Shown here piece by piece: positions 8,846-18,224 of a stretch of 64,000 bases of DNA. Source of the stretch: Brevundimonas pishanensis (GTDB taxonomy: Bacteria; Pseudomonadota; Alphaproteobacteria; Caulobacterales; Caulobacteraceae); the NCBI RefSeq assembly GCF_022750635.1, contig NZ_JAJKBG010000003.1, forward strand, positions 372,001 to 436,000, in the 5' to 3' direction. Below the pieces are notes generated by a model. That model was not told the DNA's origin. It was given only the letters and a program-made list of their open reading frames with translations, and did not search any database. Each line of letters opens with the position of its first letter. Positions within the stretch are counted from its first letter, which is position 1. Both the position numbers and the translations under genes were made by a program.

Positions 8846-9688
8846 ATGCTCTCACGTTCTTCGCGTAAGCCTCTGATGAAACGCCTTCTGGCCGGCAGTC
8901 TGGCCTTGGGCATCGGCATGGCCAGCATCGGCGCTGTGGCGTGGGCAATGCGCGTGTCTCCGATGGTGGCCGAACTGTCGACATCCGGCGCTGGCTCGAC
9001 CGCCCGTATCGAAGTGGGCAACATCGGCAATGCGCCGCTGCCGTTTGAAACTCTGCTGACCCGCATGGAGCTGGACGCAGACGGCAACGTGGTCGAGACG
9101 CCTGCCGACGAAGATTTTCTCGTATTCCCGCCGCAGGGCATTGTGGCCGTTGGTGGCCGTCAGGTTGTCCGCGTGCAATGGATCGGCAGCCCTGATCTGC
9201 AGGCATCCCAAGCCTATTATCTCTGGGTGAAGCAACTGCCGGTGGCTACGACGCCGGAGCCCAATGACACGGGTGGATCGGCATCGGTACAGGTGCTGTA
9301 CACGATGAAGGCTCTGATCGTGGTTGCCCCGAACGGTGCGCAGCCGGACGTCCGCCTTGTCGAAGCCAAGCCCGTTAAGCTGAGCGACGAAGAGATCGCC
9401 GCCATCAACAGCCGAGCCGAAGAGGGCGCTGTCAGCCCCACCCACGGCATCCGCGTTACGGTTTCCAACCAGGGCCGCCGCTATGCGCTTATGAGCGGCG
9501 CGAACTGGGTCATCGAAGGCACCGATATCTCGGGTCAGGTCTTTGCCCATCAGTTCACCGGTGACGAAATCTCGGCATCTGTCGGCGTGGGCTATCTGCC
9601 GCCGTTGAACGGTCGCCGCACCTTCACCCTGCCGACCCCGGTCGAACTGGACGGTAGCAAGCCCGTCAACGTTCGCTTCACGCGCTGA
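8846..9688 (+). CDS. Periplasmic pilus-assembly chaperone
   Basis: 280-aa PapD-like chaperone. The start at 8846 has GGAAAG 8 nt upstream; an in-frame TTG at 8801 lacks one. Signal sequence about residues 1-34. The first Ig-like domain begins AMRVSPMVAELSTSG and includes the edge strand LVFPPQGIVAVGGRQVVRVQW, the strand that complements pilin subunits. The second domain ends TPVELDGSKPVNVRF. A helical insert around LSDEEIAAINSRAEEGAV is unusual for FimC/PapD and points to the alternate or archaic clades. It is followed 8 bp later by the usher, so the two are translated together. Confidence 0.88.
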   Translation: MLSRSSRKPLMKRLLAGSLALGIGMASIGAVAWAMRVSPMVAELSTSGAGSTARIEVGNIGNAPLPFETLLTRMELDADGNVVETPADEDFLVFPPQGIVAVGGRQVVRVQWIGSPDLQASQAYYLWVKQLPVATTPEPNDTGGSASVQVLYTMKALIVVAPNGAQPDVRLVEAKPVKLSDEEIAAINSRAEEGAVSPTHGIRVTVSNQGRRYALMSGANWVIEGTDISGQVFAHQFTGDEISASVGVGYLPPLNGRRTFTLPTPVELDGSKPVNVRFTR

Positions 9689-9696
9689 GGACGGTC

Positions 9697-12246
9697 ATGT
9701 CGCGGTTCTGGCTCCTCACATCCTGTTCCTTGCTGACACTGGTCGCAAGCGCGGCCAAGGCCGAAGTCGCCTATCAGCAGGCCGACCCCGCTTCGGAAGT
9801 GCCCGCAGTGGCTGCAGAAGCTGCGACCGTGCCCCCGCCCGCGCAGGCGCAGCGTCCGGACATTAATCCCTACGACCGCGACATCGGCATGACTGTGCCG
9901 TTGAACTTCAACCGTCGTGTGCTCGGTGAACTGGATGTCCTGCTGACGCGCGACGACCGTTTCATTGTCTATTCCGAGGGCTTCAAGCGGCTCATCGATC
10001 CGCTACTCACCGAGGAAGCTCAAAAGGAGCTGGCTGCGGTTCTCGCGGGGTTGGACAGCTTCGAAGCCAACCAAATCGAGAATAGCGGCATTCGTCTGGA
10101 CTACGACCCCGGTCAGTTGGCCGTTCTGGTCCTTCGAATTGATCCGTCCAAACGCTCGGTCGAGTCTCTGTTTGAAAACGGCTCGCCCGAAGAGCCCGGC
10201 AGCGCGCCGGAGCGTTTCTCGGCCTATTTGAACACCAACATCACGGTTGCCAAATTCCACAGCAGCAGCCGGATCAACGATCCGAACGTGTCGCTGAATG
10301 GTGCTGTCCGATTTGACCGCTTTGTTCTGGAAGCTGACTTCCAAGGACAGTCCGGCTTTGGCGGCGGTGATTATGAAGTCACGCGCCGCTATGTGCGCGG
10401 TGTCTATGACCAGCCAGAGCAGTTCCGGCGCTGGTGGGTCGGTGATATCGATCCCGAGATCCGTGGCCGTCAGGGCTATATGCAACTGGGTGGTGTCGGC
10501 GTTGCCCGTCAGCGCCAGCGTTTTGAAAGTTTCCGCAACAGCGTGCTGTCCGGTGGCCGCCAGATCGTTCTGCAGGAAAGCTCGACCGTCCGTGTGATGC
10601 GCAATGGCGTGTTCGTACGCGAGTTCAAGCTGGACGCGGGCCAATACGATCTGTCGAACCTGCCGCTCGAAACCGGCTCGAACGACATCGAACTGGAGAT
10701 CACCAACGGCAGCGGTCGCGTCGAGCGCACAGGCTATAGCGCCTATCTGGACGCCATTGAGCTGGATCCGGGCGACTACGAATACGGTGCCTTCTTCGGT
10801 GTCACCAACAGCGGCTTCTTCGGCTCGCCCGATTATTCGGACGGCGACCTGGCTTTCACGGGTTATTGGCGCAAGGCATTCGAGGATCGTCCCGCACTCG
10901 GCCTTGGCCTGCAGGCCAGCGAGGCGGTGCAGTCTTTATCGGGGCAGACCCAGTTCATCCTCAATAACGGCGCGCGTCTGCGCTTTGATGGCTCCGTCAG
11001 TACGGGCGACGCAGGGCAGGGCTTTGCCGCCATGTCCAGCTACGAGCATTTCGTCGATCGCGGCGACACCTACGACTCGTGGACCGTATCGGTTGATTAT
11101 ACGTCCGAAGACCACGCCAGCCTCGGCAATGTCACCGGCGTCAACCCGACCGAGTGGGTGATACAGGGCGGATTTACCCGCCGTATCAACTTCGCCTGGA
11201 CGGCGGCAATCGCGGGTTCGTACCGCATGAGCCGTTTGGCCGACTATGGCGATTCCTATTCGCTCAGCGCCTACACGACCTACAATATCCGCCCCAGCGT
11301 CGGCGTGCAGGTGGGGGTCGACTATACCAAGTTCGGCAATGCCACGGCCTTCAATCGCGATGGCGTAGGCTTCACCTTCGCCCTCGTATGGACGCCGAGC
11401 TACGACCGTCGCGCAGAGGCGCGCTATAGCTCCGTCAATAACTCGGGCAGCGTGCGCTATAACAAGTCGACAGAGAACCGTGTCGGTGCGTGGGGTTATT
11501 CGATCGCTTCGAGCTATGATGACGGACCGGGCACCTTGTCCGGTCAGGTCGACTATATCGGCAACCGCTTCGATGCGGCGGTCATCCATACCGCTTTTGG
11601 TCGCGACTTCAGCAATATCACCGATCAGCAGGTCACCTCGGTCCGCTTGGGATCGTCGCTGGCCTATGCTGGTGGCCAATTCGCCGTGGGCCGCAACATC
11701 TACGACAGCTTCGCGATGGTGCGTACCCACGAGACGCTCGGCGACCGCAAGGCGATTGTCGGCGAAAGCTTCGAGGGCGGACGCTATCAATCGCGCAGTG
11801 GCCTGCTGGGTCCGGCGGTCGCCAACAGCCTGTCGGCCTATGTGAACCAGTCGGTTGTTTACGATGTGCTGGATGTCCCGCAGGGCTACGACATCGGCGA
11901 TGGCATCAAGCGCGTTCGTCCGACATATCGAAGCGGCTATGTCATTACCGCGGGCAGCGATGCCTTCGTATCGGCGATGGGGCGACTGGTCGGCCGTGGT
12001 GATGTGCCGGCGGCGCTGATGTCGGGTCGAGTGAACGCCGTCGATGATCCAGGCACCGAGCCGGAAGTCTTCTTCACCAACTCGGTGGGCCGCTTTGCAG
12101 TTCAGAAACTCAAGCCGGGTAAAACCTATCGCGTGGACCTGTTCAGCAGTCCGCCGCAGAGCTTCGAGTTCACTGTTCCCACGGACAATGAAGGCCTGTT
12201 CGACCTGAAGACCGTTTCCCTGCCGTTCTTTGTGCCAGAACAATAA
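9697..12246 (+). CDS. Outer-membrane fimbrial usher
   Basis: 849-aa usher that threads subunits through the outer membrane. Signal peptide about residues 1-22 (AAKA|EV). The N-terminal periplasmic domain covers about 45-130 and the pore-forming barrel about 170-720, with repeated aromatic-glycine strands and a plug-like region near GGRQIVLQESSTVRVMRNGVFV. A C-terminal carboxypeptidase-like domain ends the protein (about 740-849, GKTYRVDLFSSPPQSFEF). The length is typical. The ribosome site overlaps the chaperone stop. Sequence style suggests a non-FimD clade, but I cannot assign it firmly. Confidence 0.88.
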   Translation: MSRFWLLTSCSLLTLVASAAKAEVAYQQADPASEVPAVAAEAATVPPPAQAQRPDINPYDRDIGMTVPLNFNRRVLGELDVLLTRDDRFIVYSEGFKRLIDPLLTEEAQKELAAVLAGLDSFEANQIENSGIRLDYDPGQLAVLVLRIDPSKRSVESLFENGSPEEPGSAPERFSAYLNTNITVAKFHSSSRINDPNVSLNGAVRFDRFVLEADFQGQSGFGGGDYEVTRRYVRGVYDQPEQFRRWWVGDIDPEIRGRQGYMQLGGVGVARQRQRFESFRNSVLSGGRQIVLQESSTVRVMRNGVFVREFKLDAGQYDLSNLPLETGSNDIELEITNGSGRVERTGYSAYLDAIELDPGDYEYGAFFGVTNSGFFGSPDYSDGDLAFTGYWRKAFEDRPALGLGLQASEAVQSLSGQTQFILNNGARLRFDGSVSTGDAGQGFAAMSSYEHFVDRGDTYDSWTVSVDYTSEDHASLGNVTGVNPTEWVIQGGFTRRINFAWTAAIAGSYRMSRLADYGDSYSLSAYTTYNIRPSVGVQVGVDYTKFGNATAFNRDGVGFTFALVWTPSYDRRAEARYSSVNNSGSVRYNKSTENRVGAWGYSIASSYDDGPGTLSGQVDYIGNRFDAAVIHTAFGRDFSNITDQQVTSVRLGSSLAYAGGQFAVGRNIYDSFAMVRTHETLGDRKAIVGESFEGGRYQSRSGLLGPAVANSLSAYVNQSVVYDVLDVPQGYDIGDGIKRVRPTYRSGYVITAGSDAFVSAMGRLVGRGDVPAALMSGRVNAVDDPGTEPEVFFTNSVGRFAVQKLKPGKTYRVDLFSSPPQSFEFTVPTDNEGLFDLKTVSLPFFVPEQ

Positions 12247-12263
12247 CCGGAAAGACCCTGATC

Positions 12264-13175
12264 ATGTTCAAGAGATCTTATCGCAAACTGATCGTGTCGA
12301 TTGCTATGGCCCTTGGTCTGGTGGCGGCTGCCGGTCAGGCACAGGCCCAGAAAACAGGCGGCGGCTGCGAGGCCGACATCCTCGGGCTGGACGAATGGAT
12401 CATCCGCTTTGATCCGAACACGGGCGTGAACACGTCGCAGCAGTTCGATCTGCAGATCACCAACAGTGGTGCTTCCGGTTGTTCGGGGCGTCTTCGTGCC
12501 ACCTCGCTGGCCTCCGATCCTTACCTGCTCCCGGTCGTAGGCACGGGCCGTGTTCGGTATCAGCTGACGGACGTGGGCAATGGCAACGATATCACGCCAA
12601 ATCCGGCTGATCCGCTGCACGGTGCCGCGATTGCTGTACCCAAGAATGGTGCGCGCCCGGCACCGGTTCGCTTCTCGATCGACCCCGGCACGACGGTCGC
12701 AGCTGGTCGCTATACCCAGCAGGTGATGATCGAGTACGTCAGCGCCAACGGTCGCGAGGTCATGGCGACCAAGCCTGTCACGCTGATCCTCGATGTGCGT
12801 TCGTCGATCCTTATCGGCCTGACGGGCCGTTTCACCCGCGAAAACTCGGTCCCGACGATTGATCTTGGTGAACTTACCCAAAGTTCGCGCGATCCGGGTG
12901 TTCAGGTTTATGTGCGCTCTTCGGGGCCGTATCGTATGACGGTTTCGTCGCGAAATGGCGGTGAACTGCGCCACGACCTGCCGGGCTGGAAGATTAACTA
13001 CGGTATGCGCATGGGCTCGCAAGTGATTGATCTGACGCGCGATCACCAGATCGTAGTGCCGCAGATGAAAGTCCACGCCGATGACTATCCGCTGGTCTTC
13101 AGCATCGGCGATACGTCGGGCCGTCGGGCAGGGCGCTATTCCGACATCATCAGCTTTACGGTCTCTGCCATCTGA
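12264..13175 (+). CDS. Two-domain pilus tip/adhesin-like subunit
   Basis: 303-aa exported protein, signal peptide ending QAQA|QK at about residue 29. The N-terminal half (residues 30-170; cysteines in GGGCEADI and ASGCSGRL) looks like a receptor-binding or adaptor domain. The C-terminal half resembles a pilin domain and ends with the donor-type strand AGRYSDIISFTVSAI. Two-domain subunits encoded last in chaperone-usher operons are normally fibre tips, and this gene follows the usher by 17 bp with GGAAAG as ribosome site. The adhesin role is inferred from position and architecture; the ligand is unknown. Confidence 0.7.
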   Translation: MFKRSYRKLIVSIAMALGLVAAAGQAQAQKTGGGCEADILGLDEWIIRFDPNTGVNTSQQFDLQITNSGASGCSGRLRATSLASDPYLLPVVGTGRVRYQLTDVGNGNDITPNPADPLHGAAIAVPKNGARPAPVRFSIDPGTTVAAGRYTQQVMIEYVSANGREVMATKPVTLILDVRSSILIGLTGRFTRENSVPTIDLGELTQSSRDPGVQVYVRSSGPYRMTVSSRNGGELRHDLPGWKINYGMRMGSQVIDLTRDHQIVVPQMKVHADDYPLVFSIGDTSGRRAGRYSDIISFTVSAI

Positions 13176-13196
13176 GCGTAACCTCAGACACAAGAA

Positions 13197-13225
13197 AGCC
13201 CCGCAGGCGACTGCGGGGCTTTTTC
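13197..13225 (+). terminator. Terminator ending the pilus operon
   Basis: Perfect 10-bp stem AGCCCCGCAG / CTGCGGGGCT, 4-nt loop, T5. Confidence 0.9.
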
Positions 13226-13244
13226 GTATGCGATTGCGAGCGGA

Positions 13245-13673
13245 TTACAGAGGCTGGATCGTCAGGCTCAGCGTCAGCGGCGTTTCAACGCTCACGTTGT
13301 CGAAGCGATAGGCGACACTGCGGATCGTGGCCATGTTCGAGCGACGCAGTTCCTGACCGCCCGTAGGCGACAGTTCCAAGGAGCGGTCGCCGTAAATCAT
13401 ACGGGCCGACTCGCCTTCCATCAGCGGGCGGTACTGGGCGGTTACGGTATAACCGCCCGGATTGTTGCACGCCTCGACGACGTTTCCGGTCATACCTTCG
13501 CCCGCCTGAACCGTGCGGTCCGGGCGCACCCAGCATGCCACTGGCACGCGTGCGGTGATACGGAAAGTCTGCGATGCGGTGTTCTTGGCTTCTGCCAAGC
13601 CGGGCACGGCAATAGCGCCCAACAGAGCGGCAAAGCTGGCCAGTGCGGCGCGTTTATTCAGAACAGAACTCAT
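13245..13673 (-). CDS. SCPU/pilin-like secreted protein, opposed to the pilus operon
   Basis: 142-aa exported protein. The start at the ATG at 13673 (GAGGGA upstream) gives a signal peptide ending EAKN or LAEA. The mature domain begins FRITARVPVACWVRPDRTV and ends LTLSLTIQPL, a short pilin-like beta domain with a Cys pair (ACWV, EACNN). It converges on the pilus operon and shares its terminator zone. It may be another minor subunit under separate control or an unrelated surface protein. Confidence 0.62.
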   Translation of the reverse strand: MSSVLNKRAALASFAALLGAIAVPGLAEAKNTASQTFRITARVPVACWVRPDRTVQAGEGMTGNVVEACNNPGGYTVTAQYRPLMEGESARMIYGDRSLELSPTGGQELRRSNMATIRSVAYRFDNVSVETPLTLSLTIQPL

Positions 13674-13912
13674 AATGACGTCCCTCGTCACTGCAATCTT
13701 CACAGCGACCATAGGACGACAGCTGTTAACTCTACGCGATCAGACACGCTTAGCGAGGCTTTAAAGCTCAGGGTCAACAAGGACTTAACGAAGCACGGTA
13801 CGCTGGATCGTTTTGATACACCTTTGTTAGATATTCCGTCTGTGCGCCTTTCGTCGATCAGGGACAGCCCTCATTATAGGGCGTTGATTCGATCCCCCTT
13901 TGAGAAAGTCCC

Positions 13913-14041
13913 ATGCCGTTCCAAGTCTATAAGGGTAAAGGTCGCCATGCTCGCCGCGTGATCCATTCACGGCCCGGCGGGCTGCTGTTCCGATTGTTTA
14001 GCGACTGGCTTCGCCGCGGCGCATTCACGGCAAAACTGTAA
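13913..14041 (+). CDS. 42-aa basic protein coupled to the aminotransferase gene
   Basis: Short open frame of 42 codons, strongly basic (MPFQVYKGKGRHARRV at the start, SDWLRRGAFTAKL at the end), too short for most gene callers. A purine-rich GAGAAAG precedes the ATG by 4 nt. Its TAA overlaps the ATG of the aminotransferase as TAATG, a classic coupling arrangement. It may be a real small protein or a leader peptide that controls the downstream gene. I recognise no family. Confidence 0.5.
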   Translation: MPFQVYKGKGRHARRVIHSRPGGLLFRLFSDWLRRGAFTAKL

Positions 14042-15207
14042 TGAAGCCATCGCCTGTATTTGCCGATGCGCCCGTGACCATCTTCGAAAAGATGTCGGGA
14101 CTGGCGCGCGAATACGGGGCGATCAATCTGGGACAGGGCTTCCCGGAAGACCCAGGGCCGCTGGCACTGAGGGAGCGGGCCGCCGAGGCCGCCATCCATG
14201 GTTGGAACCAGTATGCGCCGTCGCGCGGTCTGCCCGAACTGCGACAGGCGGTGGCCGACCACTATAACCGCATGCAGTCGACAGCCCTGACCGCGCAGGA
14301 GGTTATCATCACCTCCGGTGCCACCGAGGCTATTGCCGCCTCGGTTGCGGCTTGGGTTAACCCCGGCGACGAAGTCCTGATATTCGAGCCAGCCTATGAC
14401 GCCTATCGCCCCTTGATTGAGCGGGCAGGGGGCGTGGTGAAATCGGTGGTCCTCAAGCCCCCACATTGGGACTTGCACCAAGAGGCTCTGATCGCGGCAA
14501 TCGGGCCCCGGACACGCGCGGTCCTGTTCAACAATCCGATGAACCCCGCAGCGAAAATGTTCACAGCCGAAGAGCTGGCGACGCTGGCTCGCGTCTGCAT
14601 TGCCAACGATTTGTTGGTGATCAGCGACGAGGTTTGGGAGCACGTGCGTCTGGGGGATCGACGGCATCTTCCGTTAGCTCTGGTGGATGGGATGTCAGAG
14701 CGCACCATCAAGATCGGTTCTGCCGGCAAGATGTTCGGGCTGACCGGCTGGAAGGTCGGCTTTGTCTGTGCCCCTCAGGATTTGATCGATCCGGTCGCAC
14801 GGGCCCATCAGTTCCTCACATTCGCCACGCCGCCCTTATTGCAGACGGCGGTCTGCGAAGGTTTGGGCTGGGACGCCTCATGGTTCGAAGCCATGGGCCG
14901 TGACATGGGCAACCGGTACGCCCTCCTGCGGCACAGTCTGGAAGCCGAGGGCTTCCGCTGTCTGGACAGTGACGGCACCTATTTCCTCAATGTCGATCTG
15001 GCGGCGTCGGGGATTGGTCTGGGTGACGCTGCGTTCTGCGAACTATGCGTGCGTGAACATGGTGTGGCCGCCATTCCCGTATCCGCCTTCATCCAAGGAG
15101 GCGGGCAGGGCTCGATTATACGGCTCTGCTTTGCCAAGCCTGACGATGTCTTGTTGGAAGCCGCAGGAAGGCTTGGTCGCGCGCGGAAAATCTTTACGAA
15201 ACGTTGA
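14041..15207 (+). CDS. Class I/II PLP-dependent aminotransferase
   Basis: 388-aa fold-type I aminotransferase. It has the substrate-loop motif INLGQGFPE, the PLP-anchoring region SGATEAIAAS, the Asp-binding segment ISDEVWEHV and the Schiff-base lysine Lys230 in SAGKMFGLTGWKVG. GQGFP together with TGWKVG resembles the kynurenine/methionine aminotransferase group (YbdL-like), so an aromatic or sulfur amino acid is the likely donor; this is inference. The start overlaps the stop of the upstream 42-codon frame by one base. The next gene, a sensor kinase, starts 50 bp downstream and could share the transcript. Confidence 0.88.
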   Translation: MKPSPVFADAPVTIFEKMSGLAREYGAINLGQGFPEDPGPLALRERAAEAAIHGWNQYAPSRGLPELRQAVADHYNRMQSTALTAQEVIITSGATEAIAASVAAWVNPGDEVLIFEPAYDAYRPLIERAGGVVKSVVLKPPHWDLHQEALIAAIGPRTRAVLFNNPMNPAAKMFTAEELATLARVCIANDLLVISDEVWEHVRLGDRRHLPLALVDGMSERTIKIGSAGKMFGLTGWKVGFVCAPQDLIDPVARAHQFLTFATPPLLQTAVCEGLGWDASWFEAMGRDMGNRYALLRHSLEAEGFRCLDSDGTYFLNVDLAASGIGLGDAAFCELCVREHGVAAIPVSAFIQGGGQGSIIRLCFAKPDDVLLEAAGRLGRARKIFTKR

Positions 15208-15257
15208 CCTGCGCTCTCTGATCGCACACTTAGCGGACAGTTGAGTATTAGGTAGTG

Positions 15258-17822
15258 ATGTCCCGCGCAGATTGTCTGACCCGCGCAGCCGCCATTGCGG
15301 TTGCCCTGTTGGTATCGGCACCCCAAAGTTTTGCGGCTCCCAGCGGTGATCGAATGCCGTCTGCACAAACAGCCGTAGTTCGGGGGACGGACAAAGCCGT
15401 CCACGATTATAGCTTGGCCGTTCAACGCCGGATGCAGAGCACCAGCGTCGCTGAGTTGGAGCGTTTTGGTCTGGCCGCCTCGCTCGAGCCGACCCGCGAA
15501 AACCTCGGTCGCCTTCAACACGTGATTGCAGTTACGCTGGGCCAACGCGAGGTCGAGCATGCGGTAATCTGGAACGCCCGCCTTAAGGATCTCGCCACCC
15601 GCGCCGGTGATGCAGACTATCTGGCGGCCGTCGAAATCAATGATTACGCCATTCGCCTGATCCGCGACCGCGATGTCAGTCTGGAGCAACTGGACGCTCT
15701 GGTCGCACGGCAGAAGTCCTGGCTGCCCCGCGCTCTGGCCAAGGGTTTGAAAACCCGCGCCATTATTGACGAGGGGCAGGCCGCCGCAGCGATTGTCTAT
15801 CTCCACGAGGCGTTGCGCGAAGTTCCGACAGCCAAGGCGGGCGAAGCGGGTATTGCCGCCATGCTTTGGCGACAGGCCGCCTTGGCCCACAGTCAGCTTG
15901 ACGATGTGGCGGGCTTCCTCAAGACCATTCAGACATCCGAACGCCTGATGGCGGACACGGGGTATCCGTGGCCGGACTATGAGCCGATGTTCAACCTGTC
16001 CATGGCGCTGGGTTATGTGGGGCGGCATGACGCGGCGCTGCAGGTTTATGGCGTTTACGATGAACTGGCCCGCAAAGACGGCTCGCTGATGCCGCAGAGC
16101 ATGTCCGGCCTGCTGTGCAGCTATATCGCGTCTGCGCGCGATGACTGGGCCGGAGTTCTGAAATGCTATGAGCCTTTCGGACCTGACCTGGCTGTTCCGC
16201 GCCAGCTGCAGAACCTTTTGCGGGTCCGTCGCGTCATCGCCTATTCACGGACAGGGCAGGTGGCTCTGGCACGGCGTGACATCAATGCCCTTCGTGCGGG
16301 GCTGGATACGGGGCAGGTCAAGATGTCCCCCATCATCCAGCGCGCCGAGGCCGAGTATATGATTGCCTCGGGTGATTATGCGCGCGGCGTACCCGCCTTG
16401 CGTGACTATCACGTCAGCGAGTTCCGCCGCGCAGCGCAGGCATCCAGCGAAGTCATGAGCTCTATCGTGGGTGACCTGAGCACTCAGCTCGAGCACGAAC
16501 GCAGCCAGAGTATCGTGCTGGAAGAGACGATTTCGCGCCTGATCTGGATGTTTGCTGCCGTCGCCGTTTTGGGGGTCGGCTTGTTGGTGCTGCTGTTCCG
16601 TCAGCGGCGTCTTTCGCGCGAGCTGAAGCTGGCCAATGACCGCGAGAAGGAACTGCACGCACGGCGCACCCAGTTCTTCGCTGACGTGAGCCATGAAATC
16701 CGCACGCCGCTTAACGGCGTGGTGGCGATGGCCGATGCCTTGCGTAAAGAGCAACTGCCGCCTGATGTGGCTGAGAAGGTTCGCCTGATTGCCACCTCCA
16801 GCGAAACGCTGAACCGTCTACTGTCTGACGTACTGGACAACGCCAAGATGGACGCCGGGCAACTGACGATCGAGACCGAAGTGTTCGACCTTGTCCGCGT
16901 GGTCAAAGACGTTGAGGCGCTATGGCGCTCCAAGGCCGAGGCCAAGGGTTTGAAGCTGGCGCTGCAAATGGATGCGGGTGACAGCTATTGGGTCCGCGGG
17001 GACAGCGTTCGCGTCTCCGAGGTGCTGAACAATCTGATCAGCAACGCCCTGAAGTTTACGCCTCAAGGCCGTATCTTGGTGAGCACCGTGCGTCTGCCTC
17101 ACGAGCGCTGCCTGTTTGTGGTGACCGATACGGGTATCGGCTTTGAAGGCGCTTCTGACGGACGCGTGTTCCAGCCCTATCGTCAGGCGGACACCTCCAT
17201 CAGCCGCAAGTTCGGTGGCACGGGTCTGGGACTTTCGATCAGCAGCAAACTTGTCGAGATGATGGGCGGACGGCTTAACGCTTCAAGCAAGCCGGGGGCG
17301 GGATCGCAGTTCTGGTTCGAACTTCCGTTGCCGGAGGCCGAGCCGCCGTCGGTCGAGGACGTGGCGATCCAGCCTGTCACCAAGCCCGATGTCCTGCGCG
17401 TTCTGATTACCGATGACAATCCGACCAACCGTACCATTCTGGGTATGTTGTTGGGCGGCGATGACTATGTGCTGCACTACGCCGTCAACGGTCAGGAAGC
17501 TGTCGATCTGTCCGCGGCCGTCGATTTCGACGTCATCCTGATGGATGTGCAGATGCCGGTTATGGATGGTCTTGAGGCTATCCGGCGTATTCGCGCTGGC
17601 GAACGCTCTTCGGGCCGGCGTCAGGCCGCCATCGTTATCTTCTCGGCCTCGGACAGCGCGGAAGATTTGAAGAGCGGTATGGAAGCGGGTGCGGATTGCC
17701 ACGTCAGCAAGCCCATCGTGTTGGATCGACTGCTCGAGGCGATGCAGGCCGCCATTCAACTGCGTGCTCGCCACAACGCTGCGAACCAGACCGACATCAT
17801 GACGGCCGTCATCGACAACTGA
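15258..17822 (+). CDS. Hybrid sensor histidine kinase with receiver domain
   Basis: 854 aa from the ATG at 15258 (a GTG one codon earlier is possible). A signal sequence covers about 1-27, then a helical TPR-like periplasmic region to about 425, a membrane span (WMFAAVAVLGVGLLVLLF), and a HisKA domain with phospho-acceptor His479 in FADVSHEIRTPLNG. The ATPase domain carries an N box (NLISNALKFTP), DTGIGF and GGTGLGLSIS. A C-terminal receiver has Asp763 in ILMDVQMPVMDG. No Hpt or effector domain follows in the same protein; the lone Hpt protein 1.8 kb downstream could be its relay partner (inference). The signal sensed is unknown. Confidence 0.92.
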   Translation: MSRADCLTRAAAIAVALLVSAPQSFAAPSGDRMPSAQTAVVRGTDKAVHDYSLAVQRRMQSTSVAELERFGLAASLEPTRENLGRLQHVIAVTLGQREVEHAVIWNARLKDLATRAGDADYLAAVEINDYAIRLIRDRDVSLEQLDALVARQKSWLPRALAKGLKTRAIIDEGQAAAAIVYLHEALREVPTAKAGEAGIAAMLWRQAALAHSQLDDVAGFLKTIQTSERLMADTGYPWPDYEPMFNLSMALGYVGRHDAALQVYGVYDELARKDGSLMPQSMSGLLCSYIASARDDWAGVLKCYEPFGPDLAVPRQLQNLLRVRRVIAYSRTGQVALARRDINALRAGLDTGQVKMSPIIQRAEAEYMIASGDYARGVPALRDYHVSEFRRAAQASSEVMSSIVGDLSTQLEHERSQSIVLEETISRLIWMFAAVAVLGVGLLVLLFRQRRLSRELKLANDREKELHARRTQFFADVSHEIRTPLNGVVAMADALRKEQLPPDVAEKVRLIATSSETLNRLLSDVLDNAKMDAGQLTIETEVFDLVRVVKDVEALWRSKAEAKGLKLALQMDAGDSYWVRGDSVRVSEVLNNLISNALKFTPQGRILVSTVRLPHERCLFVVTDTGIGFEGASDGRVFQPYRQADTSISRKFGGTGLGLSISSKLVEMMGGRLNASSKPGAGSQFWFELPLPEAEPPSVEDVAIQPVTKPDVLRVLITDDNPTNRTILGMLLGGDDYVLHYAVNGQEAVDLSAAVDFDVILMDVQMPVMDGLEAIRRIRAGERSSGRRQAAIVIFSASDSAEDLKSGMEAGADCHVSKPIVLDRLLEAMQAAIQLRARHNAANQTDIMTAVIDN

Positions 17823-17956
17823 ACGGCTAGCCCATGAACAGGGCGGTTGTTCGCGGCGACCCAATGAGGGCGCACGCACGCGAAAACGCGCTTGGGCAGT
17901 CTGCCAAGGCGCGCGTTCGATGGTCTGGAAATCTTGCTTGCCAGCAAGAGGAACGA

Positions 17957-18032
<76 letters not shown>

Positions 18033-18135
18033 GTACCGTCGTATGAGCCTTTGGTTGGGCTCCGGCGTCTCGCTGCGGTGCGTTGCGCTGCGGCGAGGGC
18101 GGCTTAATACGCACGACCCGATTTGGACGCAAGCG

Positions 18136-18201
18136 ATAAATTTATTCAAACCTCATTTTTCTCAACGCAAATAAAGTGATACCGAAGGTTTATCGGATAA
18201 A
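18136..18201. promoter_or_regulatory. AT-rich promoter region with palindromes before the permease gene
   Basis: Two short palindromes: ATAAATTTAT at 18136-18145 and TTTATC-G-GATAAA at 18189-18201, in the only AT-rich stretch between the tRNA and the permease. Possible promoter or operator. Confidence 0.35.
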
Positions 18202-18224
18202 TTACAAAAATCGGGGAGAACCCA

